A DNA stretch of 64,000 nucleotides from CAYSQW01 sp964433135. GTDB lineage: Bacteria; Acidobacteriota; Aminicenantia; Aminicenantales; Aminicenantaceae. The translations under genes were made by a program, and so were the position numbers. The DNA lies in assembly GCA_964433135.1 (NCBI GenBank), contig CAYSQW010000004.1, positions 59,382 through 123,381 of the forward strand. The letters run 5' to 3'. The notes beneath the pieces are model-generated. The model made no database searches, was not told the origin of the DNA, and was given only the letters and a program-made list of their open reading frames with translations. This document shows positions 26,422 to 35,596 of this stretch, in pieces (position 1 is the stretch's first letter; the number at the start of each line of letters is the position of its first letter).

Positions 26422-27195
26422 TCAGGATTTTACGATCTCAAAAAATAACCGTTGGGTTCTTTTTTCCAGCGCCGCCCGAAACCGTTCGATGGTATCCGTA
26501 AAGCCGTCCGCCTGATAATCGTTGATATACATCGGTCGCCCCACATTGACCTTTATCCGATTGGGTACGATTCCCGCCAAATGGGTGCCGAACATCGCTA
26601 CCGGTGTTACCGGAATCGCCTCTTTGGTTTCCTGGAAAATGTTGTAAGAAATGATCGCCGCCCCCCTGCGGAAAGGGTGGATGTAGGGATGCGGATCCTT
26701 CTTCATGACTCGACCTCTTCCCTGTAAAAGGACGACGGTTCGACCGCGCTTGATGTTTTCCTGACAGGAATAGATCGCATGCGTCTTCCTCTTGGAAAGA
26801 TCCACCGGAATGGTTCCGATCCGCGAGATATTCTTGGTGATATAATTTATCAGCGGCAGCGATATCGGTTTCAAAATCAGATTGGCGATCATTCCAAAAT
26901 CTTTCATATGCCTTTTGAGATGCTTCCGAACCAGATATTTGAATTCTCTTTTATTGAAAAGCTGACGATTGGCGGTCCAAACGACCGGACGGGGAACGAT
27001 TTTATAAATCGTCGCCACATCTTTATAGCTGCCGATGTGATTGCCGACGATTATGCTCGGGCCCCGGATGATAAAATGCTCACGGCCCATGACGTCGATT
27101 TTTTTTCCGAATAACAGGAATGATGATATTCTTTGGACCACCGGTTCTATTTCCCGGTAATTTTTTTCAAATAGCCGTTTCTCCTCTGAAGACAT
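26422..27195 (-). CDS. PlsC-like 1-acylglycerol-3-phosphate acyltransferase
   Basis: Starting at MSSEEKRLFEKN, the protein has about 257 residues. It shows the acyltransferase motif I as NHIGSYKD (NHxxxxD), a motif II-like stretch with FNKRE, a motif III-like VVLLQGRGR, and a proline-containing IPVTPVAMFG near the end, as in PlsC-type enzymes that build phosphatidic acid at the inner membrane. In motif III the usual FPEGTRS is replaced by LQGRGRV, so the acceptor may differ from lysophosphatidate. I chose the ATG at 27195 with a GGA site; a longer frame to 27303 lacks a ribosome site. The gene is divergent from nhaC. Confidence 0.72.
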   Translation of the reverse strand: MSSEEKRLFEKNYREIEPVVQRISSFLLFGKKIDVMGREHFIIRGPSIIVGNHIGSYKDVATIYKIVPRPVVWTANRQLFNKREFKYLVRKHLKRHMKDFGMIANLILKPISLPLINYITKNISRIGTIPVDLSKRKTHAIYSCQENIKRGRTVVLLQGRGRVMKKDPHPYIHPFRRGAAIISYNIFQETKEAIPVTPVAMFGTHLAGIVPNRIKVNVGRPMYINDYQADGFTDTIERFRAALEKRTQRLFFEIVKS

Positions 27196-27297
27196 GATGT
27201 TCCATTGTAAATAATTTCCATTTAAAGGAAAAGCTCTTATAAAAATTGCGATCCCCATTGATTTCAAAAGGCCGCGAGTTCTAAGCGAAGAGCCTGC

Positions 27298-27326
27298 TTG
27301 CATTGCCGTTTAGGACATGATAATTT
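27298..27326 (+). promoter_or_regulatory. Probable sigma-70 promoter of the NhaC-type antiporter gene
   Basis: TTGCAT, 17 bases, TAATTT. The predicted start near 27333 precedes the GAGG site and ATG at 27375. The -35 is imperfect. Confidence 0.4.
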
Positions 27327-27374
27327 AGCGGCGTTGGATTGTACCTCACCATGCCTCACCGTACGAGGTTTCAT

Positions 27375-28805
27375 ATGCAAAGAGAAGATCCAAGCGGCGG
27401 CCCGGTTAAGAAGATAAGATTATCCGTCGCCTTGATCCCACTTGTTGCCATGGGGCTTCTTCTGGGTATCGGTTACGGGGTGTATAAAATCCGGCCTCAG
27501 GTCCTGCTCATCGGCGCCGCTTTCATCACCGGATGCTTGGGATTCCTGCTGCATTTTTCCTGGAAGGAAATGGAGGAGGGCATCGTGGACAGCATTCATA
27601 AAGCGATGCCCGCCATCTTGATCATGCTGTGTGTCGGCGTTTTGATCGGGTCCTGGATCGCCAGCGGAACCATCCCCATGATCATCTATTTCGGGCTGAA
27701 GCTTATTTCACCGAAATATTTTCTGGTAACCGCCTGCTTCGTCTGTTCTCTGACCTCCATCGCCACCGGAACATCCTGGGGGACTATCGGTACCCTGGGA
27801 GTCGCATTCATCGGAATCGCTCTCGGATTAGGCATCCCACTGGGACCGGCGGCCGGCGCCGTCGTCTCCGGAGCATATTTCGGAGATAAGATGTCGCCCT
27901 TCTCCGACGTCACCAACCTGGCTCCCGTGGCGGCCGGATCCAATCTCTTCGACCACATCAAGCACATGATGTGGTCGGCCGCTCCCGCCTGGATGACGGG
28001 GCTCGTGATCTACTTATTTGTCGGACTGAACATGAATACCGGCGCCGGCGAGGTTTCCTCCGAAAGCATGTTGATCATCATGCGAACTCTGAAAGACCAT
28101 TTTTCTTTTCATTGGCTGCTGCTGCTGCCGATGATCATTGTTTTCTATTTCGCAGCCCATAAAAAACCGACAATCCCCGGTATGCTTCTTTCATCGCTGA
28201 CGGCCGGAATTCTTGCCGTGCTTTTTCAGCATGCTACGATTCCCGAAATCGCCACCGCCCTCAACACCGGATATCAGGCGGACACAGGAGTCGCCCAAGT
28301 TGATCAGCTTATCTCACGAGGAGGCATGATGAGCATGATGGAGACCCAGTTGGTCGCCTTCACAGCGTTCAGCTTCGGCGGCATTATGCAGAAAACGGGC
28401 CTTCTGTCCACCATCTTGGACCGAGTGATGAAGTTTGCTGACAAGGTATCCACGATTGTCCTGACCACCATCACCGCATCCCTGGTGACGGCGCTGATCA
28501 CCGGAAGCTCTTATCTCTCCATGATAATACCGGGGGAGCTTCTGGCTCCGGTATACAAGAAGAGAAAGCTGGCGGCGAAAAATCTTTCCAGGATCATCGA
28601 AGAAAGCGGAGCCATCATGGTACCGCTGATTCCCTGGAGCATGGCGGGGGTTTACATCACCGGGACCCTGGGGATATCCACATTTTCCTATCTTCCCTGG
28701 GCCTTTATGAATTATCTGTCGGTGATTATCCTGGCGGTTTTCGGTTTCACGAAATTCACAATGTCGTCGAGGATACAAGAGGATGAAACCCGGATCGGCA
28801 GCTGA
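27375..28805 (+). CDS. NhaC-family Na+/H+ antiporter
   Basis: The 476-residue polytopic protein has about eleven TM helices. Family signatures include the conserved segment SIATGTSWGTIGTLG (about 134-148), followed by GAYFGDKMSPFSDVTNLAP (about 174-192), which carries the charged residues implied in ion translocation. A late ITGSSYLSMIIPGEL and ESGAIMVPLIPWSMAG complete the pattern. NhaC exchangers expel Na+ (or take up malate/lactate in the MleN branch) at the inner membrane. I chose the ATG at 27375 for its GAGG site; another ATG lies at 27351 with no ribosome site. A hairpin follows the gene before the convergent neighbour. Confidence 0.88.
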   Translation: MQREDPSGGPVKKIRLSVALIPLVAMGLLLGIGYGVYKIRPQVLLIGAAFITGCLGFLLHFSWKEMEEGIVDSIHKAMPAILIMLCVGVLIGSWIASGTIPMIIYFGLKLISPKYFLVTACFVCSLTSIATGTSWGTIGTLGVAFIGIALGLGIPLGPAAGAVVSGAYFGDKMSPFSDVTNLAPVAAGSNLFDHIKHMMWSAAPAWMTGLVIYLFVGLNMNTGAGEVSSESMLIIMRTLKDHFSFHWLLLLPMIIVFYFAAHKKPTIPGMLLSSLTAGILAVLFQHATIPEIATALNTGYQADTGVAQVDQLISRGGMMSMMETQLVAFTAFSFGGIMQKTGLLSTILDRVMKFADKVSTIVLTTITASLVTALITGSSYLSMIIPGELLAPVYKKRKLAAKNLSRIIEESGAIMVPLIPWSMAGVYITGTLGISTFSYLPWAFMNYLSVIILAVFGFTKFTMSSRIQEDETRIGS

Positions 28806-28850
28806 ACATCCTTCCCCGGCGGAGGGCGCCACTCGAATAATCCATCGTCG

Positions 28851-28871
28851 CCCGGTCTGAAAGACGACGGG
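28851..28871. terminator. Possible bidirectional hairpin between convergent genes
   Basis: CCCG-GTCT, loop GAA, AGAC, a two-base bulge and CGGG form an interrupted eight-pair stem between the ends of the antiporter gene and the small zinc-ribbon gene. There is no T run, so it is at best a Rho-assisted or mRNA 3'-end structure. Confidence 0.3.
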
Positions 28872-28874
28872 ACG

Positions 28875-29150
28875 TCATTCGTTTTTATCAATATCCGTTA
28901 AGACCCGGTCAAATTGCTCCTGTGCTTTTTTTCGCTTTTCCCGTTCCAGCTCGGCCGTCGCTTTAAACTTCTGAGAAAATTCCCGTTTCCGCTTTTTCTC
29001 GATCTGCAGCAAATCATCCAAAGATCCTTTTTGCTTTTTCCCTTTTTCAGATCGAACGACGGACCGGGTTTTTAGATCGATCCACAGGAGGCCCTGACAC
29101 AAGGGACACTTGACCTCGAGGAGGTCCGCTTTTTCATCTGTTTTTTTCAT
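28875..29150 (-). CDS. Small zinc-knuckle, highly charged protein of unknown function
   Basis: The 91-residue protein has one CxxC pair near the start (VKCPLCQGLLWIDLKTRSVV), like half of a zinc ribbon. The rest is strongly basic and helical, KKRKREFSQKFKATAELEREKRKKAQEQ in pieces, and predicted to be a coiled coil. No TM or signal peptide is visible. Dimerisation could build a full four-cysteine site. It ends close to the convergent nhaC end. I do not recognise the family; the CxxC-plus-coil layout suggests a small nucleic-acid- or ribosome-associated protein, which is inference only. Confidence 0.65.
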   Translation of the reverse strand: MKKTDEKADLLEVKCPLCQGLLWIDLKTRSVVRSEKGKKQKGSLDDLLQIEKKRKREFSQKFKATAELEREKRKKAQEQFDRVLTDIDKNE

Positions 29151-29363
29151 TATAGGAAATTTAGCAGATATTTCCCTTCCCCGTCAACGTCAATTATCCT
29201 CAATCTCGTGGAGCCCAAAAAACAAACCGGGGTGAAAAACGAAAATATTCGCCGAAGGGCATCAAGAAGGCGGGATCCATCCTCAGCGATCAGATTCAAC
29301 CGGTAGGCGGTAAGAGCAAGCTCCGCCGTTTTAAGACGGGGACATGGCTTATAAAGATCGGTG

Positions 29364-30737
29364 CTATTTTCGTTCTTCAATAGCATGCTTTTTAATAAGC
29401 TTGAACAAACCCTGTCGACTGAGTCCGATTTTCTGAGCCGTACGGGTTTTGTTATTGCCGAATCTGGCCAAAGCCTGCAGGATAAATCTTTTTTCGAAAT
29501 CCGCCTTGGCTCTGAAAAAATTATTGGCATCGCCGACCGGGATCACACCCCCTGGATTTATTCGAGGCGACAGGCTCTCTTCCTTGATCAAAGCTCCGTC
29601 GCCGTTGAGGATGAGACAACGCTGGACCTCATTCTGGAGTTCCCGGATATTGCCCGGCCATGAATAATGCAGAAGCAACTCCACTCCACTGGGAGTGAAA
29701 TAGGAGCGGGGACGTCCCTGCTCCCGACAGTATATCTTCAAGAAATATTCCAAAAGAGGGATAACATCTTCCCGGCGGTCCCGTAAAGGCGGAATTTCGA
29801 TGGTTACGATTTTAAGCCGGTAGTACAAATCCTCCCGGAATCTCTCCCGACGCATCTCCTCTTCCAGCTTTTTGTTCGTTGCACTGATGAAGCGGACGTC
29901 CACCTGCCTGGTTCGGGTTTCTCCCACCCTGCGAATTTCCCGATCCTGCAAGAACCGCAGAAGTTTGGCTTGGAGCGGCAAAGAGAGATCTCCAACTTCA
30001 TCCAAGAACAAGGTCCCGCCGTCCGCCTCCTCCACCAATCCGGGCTTGTCACGCGTTGCTCCCGTAAAGGCTCCCCGAGCATAGCCGAAAAGCTCACTCT
30101 CGAGTAAATTTTCTGGAATCGCCCCACAGTTCAGCGCTACGAATCTTCCTGAACCGCGGCTTCCGCTATAATGGATATTCCGAGCCACCAACTCCTTTCC
30201 GGTGCCGCTTTCACCCCAAATAAAGACCGGAGTATCCTTGTTCTTCACCTTCTCGATCAGTCGATGCACATCCCTCATTATCCGACTGGTTCCAATGATC
30301 CGCGGCTGTGACGATTGACGGAAAGGATCGTGAGGAAGCGACCCGATTCGTTCCTCGCTTGCGGTCATTTCCAGAGAAGGCGATAGGATCCGCAGCAAAT
30401 TAAGATCGGAAGATGAAAAAGGAGACCGTCCAAGCGGTCGCTCCAGATACACCAAGCCCCGATATGTCGATGGCATGTCGATGGGAAGGCAAAGTGAATG
30501 AGGAGCATTCAAGGGAGCTCCACTCGAAGCATCTCTATCCAACAGAGGCATGCGGGATTTTCGCACCAGGCCGATGATCCAAGCGGGGATGCCGCCCTCG
30601 TCTCCGTTTCGCTCCGGTAATTCTCTTTTCATAAGAGCTCGATTATGTTCATCCATGACTTGAAAAACCACTCGATCCGAAGCCAGAGAGTGCTTGATCA
30701 CAGCCAACATCCTGTTCAGTAGATCCGTATTCTCCAT
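29364..30737 (-). CDS. Sigma-54-dependent transcriptional activator with GAF-like sensor domain
   Basis: The 457-residue protein has no receiver domain. Residues about 1-130 look like a GAF domain (SLCLPIDMPSTYRGLVYLERP), a small-molecule sensor. The AAA+ domain has Walker A GESGTGKE at about 175, the sigma-54 loop GAFTGA in GYARGAFTGATRD, Walker B GGTLFLDEVGDL and WPGNIRELQNEVQRC. The C-terminal Fis-type helix-turn-helix (about 424-452) reads NNKTRTAQKIGLSRQGLFKLIKK. It would activate sigma-54 promoters when its ligand binds. Related GAF-AAA activators often control FtsX-type ABC permease genes in Acidobacteriota; whether it acts on the sigma-54 promoters at 54.5 or 61.9 kb is open. Confidence 0.92.
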   Translation of the reverse strand: MENTDLLNRMLAVIKHSLASDRVVFQVMDEHNRALMKRELPERNGDEGGIPAWIIGLVRKSRMPLLDRDASSGAPLNAPHSLCLPIDMPSTYRGLVYLERPLGRSPFSSSDLNLLRILSPSLEMTASEERIGSLPHDPFRQSSQPRIIGTSRIMRDVHRLIEKVKNKDTPVFIWGESGTGKELVARNIHYSGSRGSGRFVALNCGAIPENLLESELFGYARGAFTGATRDKPGLVEEADGGTLFLDEVGDLSLPLQAKLLRFLQDREIRRVGETRTRQVDVRFISATNKKLEEEMRRERFREDLYYRLKIVTIEIPPLRDRREDVIPLLEYFLKIYCREQGRPRSYFTPSGVELLLHYSWPGNIRELQNEVQRCLILNGDGALIKEESLSPRINPGGVIPVGDANNFFRAKADFEKRFILQALARFGNNKTRTAQKIGLSRQGLFKLIKKHAIEERK

Positions 30738-30961
30738 CGCTTCTTTCCGCGTCGCGGGAATGAGGGATGGTGTGGTGTGTCGGTCCCGCGTTTATCGCTT
30801 CAGTAAAGATAACGCATGCGCATGAGCCATTTTCTCATGATCACACGGCTCTCTCCCCATCATCCTCCCGCGCCGAAGCTCCAAGAGAATAAATCACTGA
30901 GATATGAAGGAAGATGTTGGATCAAATCGAATCGGGGAGGAGCGGATGCCGGTTTTTTAGT

Positions 30962-33058
30962 CTATTTTACCTTTTTCGCGATGTCCCGATAGTCCGCATT
31001 CCATTTATGAACCTCACGAAAAAGCTTGCCGGCATTCTTATCATCTTTCAGGTCCTCATAGAGGATGGCTTTTTCGTATTTCAGGGCATAGGCCTGAGAC
31101 GAATTCTCTTCGACGATAGCGATGGCCTCATCGAGCCACTGGATGGCCTCGTCATAAACTTTTTTTTCCCGATAGCAGTGACTGATGACACTGAAACACT
31201 CCAACCGGAGGTTCTCATCATGAGAGGCGAGTTTGCACTCCTCAATCGCCTCATCAAAAAGTCTCTGTTCCAGAAATGCGATCGCGAGGTCATAATGGCT
31301 CCGGTAGTCTTCTTTTTCCACTTTCTCATCAAGAGCTTTGCGAAATTCGGAGACAATGTCCGATAGAGCTTTTTCCACGATCGTGGTATCCCCGCGGATC
31401 TGATAATTGAATATCGCCTGGATGGCTTCCAGTTCCTCATCGATATTTTCAGAAAGATCAAAGTATTTCTTTTCTCCGGTCTGCAGGGTCATGAACGGGA
31501 TGATATCCGTTTCCGCAAACAGATCCGCGGCGGTGAGCTTGTCGTCGGCCAGTCCGGCGTTTTCGCCGCCCATCAAATTCTCACCGGGCGGGACAAAATC
31601 ATTTTTATGAATTTCCGTTTCCCTGCGCGCGACTTTCTCGACCCGGTTCTGGAGATCATTCATGTTCACCCGGGTCTCGACGCCGGCAAGCGTTTCGGCC
31701 TTTTGTATAACCCGTGGATCGTCGGGAAATCTCATGCGAAGATTCTCAAGAATACGCTTGGCGTTGCGGATGAGCCCCTGTTCCAAATGCAGATCAACTT
31801 TCAGAAGGCTTTCCTGTACGATATCCTCCGCCGTTTCTTGCGGGGAGGCTTCTTTTGGGGGGGCGGTTTTTTCAGCAATGCCCAGCTCTTTTCTGAGCTT
31901 CGCGGATTCTTCAACATATCGCTTGTTTTCCGGTGAAATCAGCAGGAGTGCATCCAGAATCGTCAGTACTTTTTCACGAAGCTTTCTTTGCCGATATTCC
32001 TCCAGAAGGACGCCATACACAATCTCCAGGTTTTTCTTTTGGTTTCTGGCCCGATAAATGGAAGCTAATTTTTCTATAGTGGGCAGATGGAGCTTCTTCG
32101 TCTCAAGGAGCAGACCCATCAATCCAATGGCCTTGTCTCCCTTTTGTTTGCGAAGGAGCGTATCTACCAGGGGATCGTACAACGCGAAAGCTTTATCGAG
32201 TTGATCCCTCTGGATAGCGATCTTTCCCAATTTAACCCGCGAATCGACATCATTGGGTTTGATGCCGAGAATCTTGTCAAATACCGCTTCAGCTTTTTCA
32301 GCGTCACCGTCTTCATAAAATAGATTTCCCTGGAGATGAAGTGCCTTGATATTGTTTGTGTCTTTTTCCAGAACTTCATCGATGAGGGATAATGCTTCTT
32401 GTTTTTTGTCCTGCAGCTTCAACAGCTCGATGAGGTTGGCCAATGTTCGCAGATGCGTATCCTTGATCTTCCGGGCTCGCAGGAGCAATGCTTCCGCGTC
32501 CTTGAGTTCATTCTTTCGAATCATATCTTCGGCAACGGCGTTCAATTCCTCCACGGCGGGCTCGATCTTTCCCTCTTCCGAATACAAATCCGCCAGTGTT
32601 AATCGTGCATCGCGGCTGCCTTGATCTATCTTGAGAAGCTTCTCAAAGATCAGGATCGCTTCCCGGTTCTTCTTTTCTTTTTTGAAACGTTTGGCGAGAT
32701 TGAGGTATTCGGTTTTCGATTCGGATATAAAACCTTGATTATAGTAGAGATCAGCTAATTTCCTGGCGGTTTCGGTATCATCGGGATTAAGCCGAATGAT
32801 TCGCTTATAGATCGCGATGGATTTGGAATTAAGACCCTTTTTTTCATACAGCTCGGCTATCTTCAGAAATTCCTTGGCGGCTTTGTCTTTTTGATTGGAT
32901 TTGACATAGAGATCACCGATGATATTGCGGATCGGGATGTCCTGATCCCCGCCGTTCAGCAGCTTCTGGTATTCGGTTATCGCCTCGGAAAGTCTCCCTC
33001 GTTTGATGAGCTTCTCCGCTGCGCTTTCGATTTTTTCCTTATCGATTCTGGCTATCAT
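30962..33058 (-). CDS. Long TPR-repeat protein
   Basis: The 698-residue soluble protein is built almost wholly of tetratricopeptide repeats. At least eight are readable in the first 300 residues (GRLSEAITEYQKLLNGGD, KGLNSKSIAIYKRIIRLNPDD, KNREAILIFEKLLKIDQGS, DAEKAEAVFDKILGIKPND). A less regular middle part covers about 330-560, and three more repeats lie near the C-terminus (RLFDEAIEECKLASHD, KVYDEAIQWLDEAIAI). No signal peptide or TM was seen, so it is probably a cytoplasmic scaffold. Its ATG overlaps the rnhB stop as ATGA, making it the last gene of the ffh-rplS-rnhB operon. Function unknown. Confidence 0.85.
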   Translation of the reverse strand: MIARIDKEKIESAAEKLIKRGRLSEAITEYQKLLNGGDQDIPIRNIIGDLYVKSNQKDKAAKEFLKIAELYEKKGLNSKSIAIYKRIIRLNPDDTETARKLADLYYNQGFISESKTEYLNLAKRFKKEKKNREAILIFEKLLKIDQGSRDARLTLADLYSEEGKIEPAVEELNAVAEDMIRKNELKDAEALLLRARKIKDTHLRTLANLIELLKLQDKKQEALSLIDEVLEKDTNNIKALHLQGNLFYEDGDAEKAEAVFDKILGIKPNDVDSRVKLGKIAIQRDQLDKAFALYDPLVDTLLRKQKGDKAIGLMGLLLETKKLHLPTIEKLASIYRARNQKKNLEIVYGVLLEEYRQRKLREKVLTILDALLLISPENKRYVEESAKLRKELGIAEKTAPPKEASPQETAEDIVQESLLKVDLHLEQGLIRNAKRILENLRMRFPDDPRVIQKAETLAGVETRVNMNDLQNRVEKVARRETEIHKNDFVPPGENLMGGENAGLADDKLTAADLFAETDIIPFMTLQTGEKKYFDLSENIDEELEAIQAIFNYQIRGDTTIVEKALSDIVSEFRKALDEKVEKEDYRSHYDLAIAFLEQRLFDEAIEECKLASHDENLRLECFSVISHCYREKKVYDEAIQWLDEAIAIVEENSSQAYALKYEKAILYEDLKDDKNAGKLFREVHKWNADYRDIAKKVK

Positions 33059-33681
33059 TTCTTTTGATCGGATCCAAGATGAAAGGAACGGCGATGAAAC
33101 GGCGTCGGGCCAAACCGCCGCAGGGCTTCATAATGAGCCCGGGTTCCATATCCTTTATTCCCGGCCAGCACATATTCCTGATAAAGGGTGTTGAATTGAA
33201 CCATCATTTCATCTCTGTAAACCTTGGCGATGATTGAGGCGGCGGCTATCGTCGTGCTTTTTCGGTCTCCCTGAACGATACTCATCTGAGGATAATTTAC
33301 ATCATTCAGCCGGAAGCCGTCAACCAAAAGAAAATCCGGCGAGGGCATAAGATTGCATACCGCCCGGTGCATGGCGGATAGAGAGGCCTGGTAGATATTT
33401 TCCTTGTCTATCTCCGTGGAAGAGGCCAATCCGATCCCGATCCCCCGGGCGCCGGATGCGATCTCCGCGGCCAGCTTTTTTCTTTTCCGAGGGGATAAAC
33501 GTTTGGAATCGTCGATCGCGCTCAACCATTCCGGCCCCCGGGCGCGGATATATTCGGCGGGGAAAATGACCGACGCGGCGACCACCGGGCCGAAAAGAGC
33601 CCCCCGGCCCACTTCATCCAGCCCCGCGATGAGCGAAAAACCTTCCAGCAGAACCTCGGATTCAATCCGAAAATCAGCCAA
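33055..33681 (-). CDS. rnhB: Ribonuclease HII
   Basis: RNase HII removes ribonucleotides and RNA primers from DNA. The 208 residues show the family start IAGLDEVGRGALFGPVVAA with catalytic Asp22-Glu23. DDSKRLSPRKRKKL follows at about 76-89, then the LLVDGFRL Asp and AASIIAKVYRDEMM, completing the DEDD site. The GRG motif for recognising the RNA-DNA junction is present. It lies downstream of rplS, the usual order, and is translationally coupled to the TPR gene that follows. Confidence 0.95.
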   Translation of the reverse strand: MADFRIESEVLLEGFSLIAGLDEVGRGALFGPVVAASVIFPAEYIRARGPEWLSAIDDSKRLSPRKRKKLAAEIASGARGIGIGLASSTEIDKENIYQASLSAMHRAVCNLMPSPDFLLVDGFRLNDVNYPQMSIVQGDRKSTTIAAASIIAKVYRDEMMVQFNTLYQEYVLAGNKGYGTRAHYEALRRFGPTPFHRRSFHLGSDQKK

Positions 33682-33760
33682 CTTCGGTCCTCTATAACAT
33701 CAAAGAATACAACGTAGGCTTTCTGCCTGATCTTTCTGAAATTCCCAGAGAGTCGGGTAT

Positions 33761-34102
33761 CTACCTGGCTTCTTTCAAGCGTGCGGCTTTTCCACGCAGG
33801 CTGCGGAGAAAATAGAGTTTGGCTCTTCGAACTTTTCCGTGTCTTACCACTTCGATCTTTTTGATCATACGCGAATGTACGGGAAAGATTCGTTCGACAC
33901 CGACACCGAAAGATATCTTCCGCACGGTAAAGGTTTCTCCCGAACCGGAGCCGCGCCGGGCGATGACGTCTCCCTTGAAAACCTGGATTCTTTCCTTCTC
34001 CGCTTCCCGGATGACAACGTCCACTTTAACGGTATCTCCGATGGTGAACTCCGGGATATCATCTTTCAGCTGTTTTTCATCGACTAAATCAATTATATTC
34101 AT
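33761..34102 (-). CDS. rplS: 50S ribosomal protein L19
   Basis: The 113 residues match L19 over the full length: FTIGDTVKVDVVIREAEKERIQVFKGDVIARRG in pieces at about 20-52, then FTVRKISFGVGVERIFPVHS and RAKLYFLRSLRGKAARL. L19 sits at the 30S-50S interface near bridge B8. The gene start overlaps the end of trmD by 14 bases, an arrangement also known from other bacteria. It is followed by rnhB after about 80 bases. Confidence 0.97.
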   Translation of the reverse strand: MNIIDLVDEKQLKDDIPEFTIGDTVKVDVVIREAEKERIQVFKGDVIARRGSGSGETFTVRKISFGVGVERIFPVHSRMIKKIEVVRHGKVRRAKLYFLRSLRGKAARLKEAR

Positions 34103-34841
34103 GGTTCTTTCCTTTCCCGGCCGGACATTTTTTCATACGGCTCCCGCCTTTCTGGGAATCCTTGCAGTCACTCCGCAGGAGATCCGGCCGCAAACGCCTG
34201 GTTTTTTCATGCGCCATCTTTTGTCTCCAGGCATCTATCTTTTTGTGGTCCCCGGAAAAAAGTATTTCCGGAACTTTCATTCCTCTGAAATCCCGCGGCC
34301 GCGTGTATTGAGGGTGCCCTAAAAGGCCTCCGCAAAAAGAATCCGTTCGGACCGAATCTTCGTTTCCCACAACGCGGGGGACGAAACGCGATACCGCGTC
34401 GACGATCAGCATCGCCGGAAGTTCCCCCCCGGTCAACACATAATCGCCCACGGAAATTTCATCCGTTGCTAAATATCCATTCACTCTTTCATCAACTCCT
34501 TCATAACGGCCGCATATCATGATGACTTGAGGAGACCGGGCCCACGTCTCCGCCAACCGGGAGTCAAATCTTCGTCCCTGAGGGGACAACAAAATCACCG
34601 GGGTTCCGGGAGCCCGTCGTATCGTTTCAACGGCTTTGAACAAAGGCTCAGGCTTGAGAACCATTCCCGGCTCCCCCCCGAACGGGCGGTCATCCACCTG
34701 TCGGTGCTTATCTTCGGTAAAGTCACGAAGGTTATGAACGTTGACTTCGATCAAGCCGATGTCAAGCGCCTTCTTCAGAACTCCACCGAAAAACACATCC
34801 CGAAACATGTCCGGGAATATTGTGATTATATCAAACCTCAT
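34089..34841 (-). CDS. trmD: tRNA (guanine-N1)-methyltransferase
   Basis: TrmD methylates G37 of tRNAs with SAM and prevents frameshifting. The 250 residues hold the trefoil-knot SAM site: LLSPQGRRFDSRLAE, MICGRYEGVDERV (about 112-124) and ISVGDYVLTGGELPAMLIVDA (about 131-151). The N-terminus MRFDIITIFPDMF and the DRPFGGEPGMV motif are canonical. The C-terminal helical domain ends in a short basic tail that overlaps rplS. Its start overlaps the rimM end by 11 bases, so expression is coupled to the frameshifted rimM. Confidence 0.96.
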   Translation of the reverse strand: MRFDIITIFPDMFRDVFFGGVLKKALDIGLIEVNVHNLRDFTEDKHRQVDDRPFGGEPGMVLKPEPLFKAVETIRRAPGTPVILLSPQGRRFDSRLAETWARSPQVIMICGRYEGVDERVNGYLATDEISVGDYVLTGGELPAMLIVDAVSRFVPRVVGNEDSVRTDSFCGGLLGHPQYTRPRDFRGMKVPEILFSGDHKKIDAWRQKMAHEKTRRLRPDLLRSDCKDSQKGGSRMKKCPAGKGKNHEYN

Positions 34842-35353
34842 TCAAGTCTAAAAGCCCTTCCGGGGGATCCACCCGGATCTTTCTCTTATTCAGATTGATC
34901 TCGCGGCAGATCTCTCGATTGAAAGGGATGAGGATTTCTTGTTCGTCCCTTTCGACCACCAAGATTTCATTTCCGGGATACTCAAGGATATCGGCGGCCG
35001 TGCCGATTTCCTTTCCTTCCAGGGTAACCACCGAACAGCCGATTATCTGATGGAGATAATACTCATCCTCCTCCAGCCGTCCGAACTCATCCTCCGGCAG
35101 GAAACACTCCAAACCCATGTATTCCTGCGCCTGGGATATCGAAGAAATTTCCTTGAATTTTACAATACACGTATTTTTATGGGAGCGTTGAGACTCGATC
35201 TCAAGTTCCTTGGAAATCCCCTTTTTTTTAAAAATTACCCGTGAAAAAAAAAAGCTTTCCGCAATCCCCCGTGAACAGCGCTAGCTTGAGTTCGCCTTTA
35301 TTGCCTTGGCTCCCTAATACTTTTCCGATGCTGACTAATTTACTGTTTTTCAA
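34831..35353 (-). CDS. rimM: Ribosome maturation factor RimM, interrupted by a one-base shift
   Basis: RimM helps 30S head assembly by binding S19. Reading from a TTG at 35353 (GGA site 6 bases upstream) gives KNSKLVSIGKVLGSQGNKGELKL, the family N-terminus in pieces. The frame then hits a stop shortly after ten consecutive T (plus-strand A run 35244-35253). Removing one T joins this frame to KGISKELEIESQRSHKNTCIV and on to the intact PRC-barrel half (MGLECFLPEDEF to LLDLNEV, from 35118). The repaired length is 173 residues, exactly RimM size. It may be a sequencing error, transcriptional slippage or real decay. Without repair only a 95-residue C-terminal part from 35118 is open. Confidence 0.85.
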
Positions 35354-35576
35354 TGATTTCCAGATTAAATCTTCTTTTCAGCTTCATTCCGGCAGCACCG
35401 AGAATCACACGAATGGCTCGCGCCGTTCTCCCTTGTTTTCCAATCACTTTCCCGAGATCTTCCGGGGCAACTTTGAGCTCAAGAATCGAGGTTTGTTCTC
35501 CTTCAAGCTGCGACACCTGTACTTTTTCCGGATTGTCAACCAATGATTTGGCAATCAATTCAACGAGTTCTTTCAC
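35340..35576 (-). CDS. khpA: KH-domain RNA-binding protein KhpA
   Basis: The 78-residue protein is a single type II KH domain with the GxxG loop in GKVIGKQGRTARAIRVIL. It starts MKELVELIAKSLVDNPEKV, as in the KhpA (YlqC) family, which forms a dimer or a complex with KhpB/Jag and binds RNA. The position between rpsP and rimM is the conserved one. Its last bases contain the TTG proposed as the rimM start. Confidence 0.94.
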   Translation of the reverse strand: MKELVELIAKSLVDNPEKVQVSQLEGEQTSILELKVAPEDLGKVIGKQGRTARAIRVILGAAGMKLKRRFNLEIIEKQ

Positions 35577-35596
35577 TGTAACCTCCTTTTTGTTGG

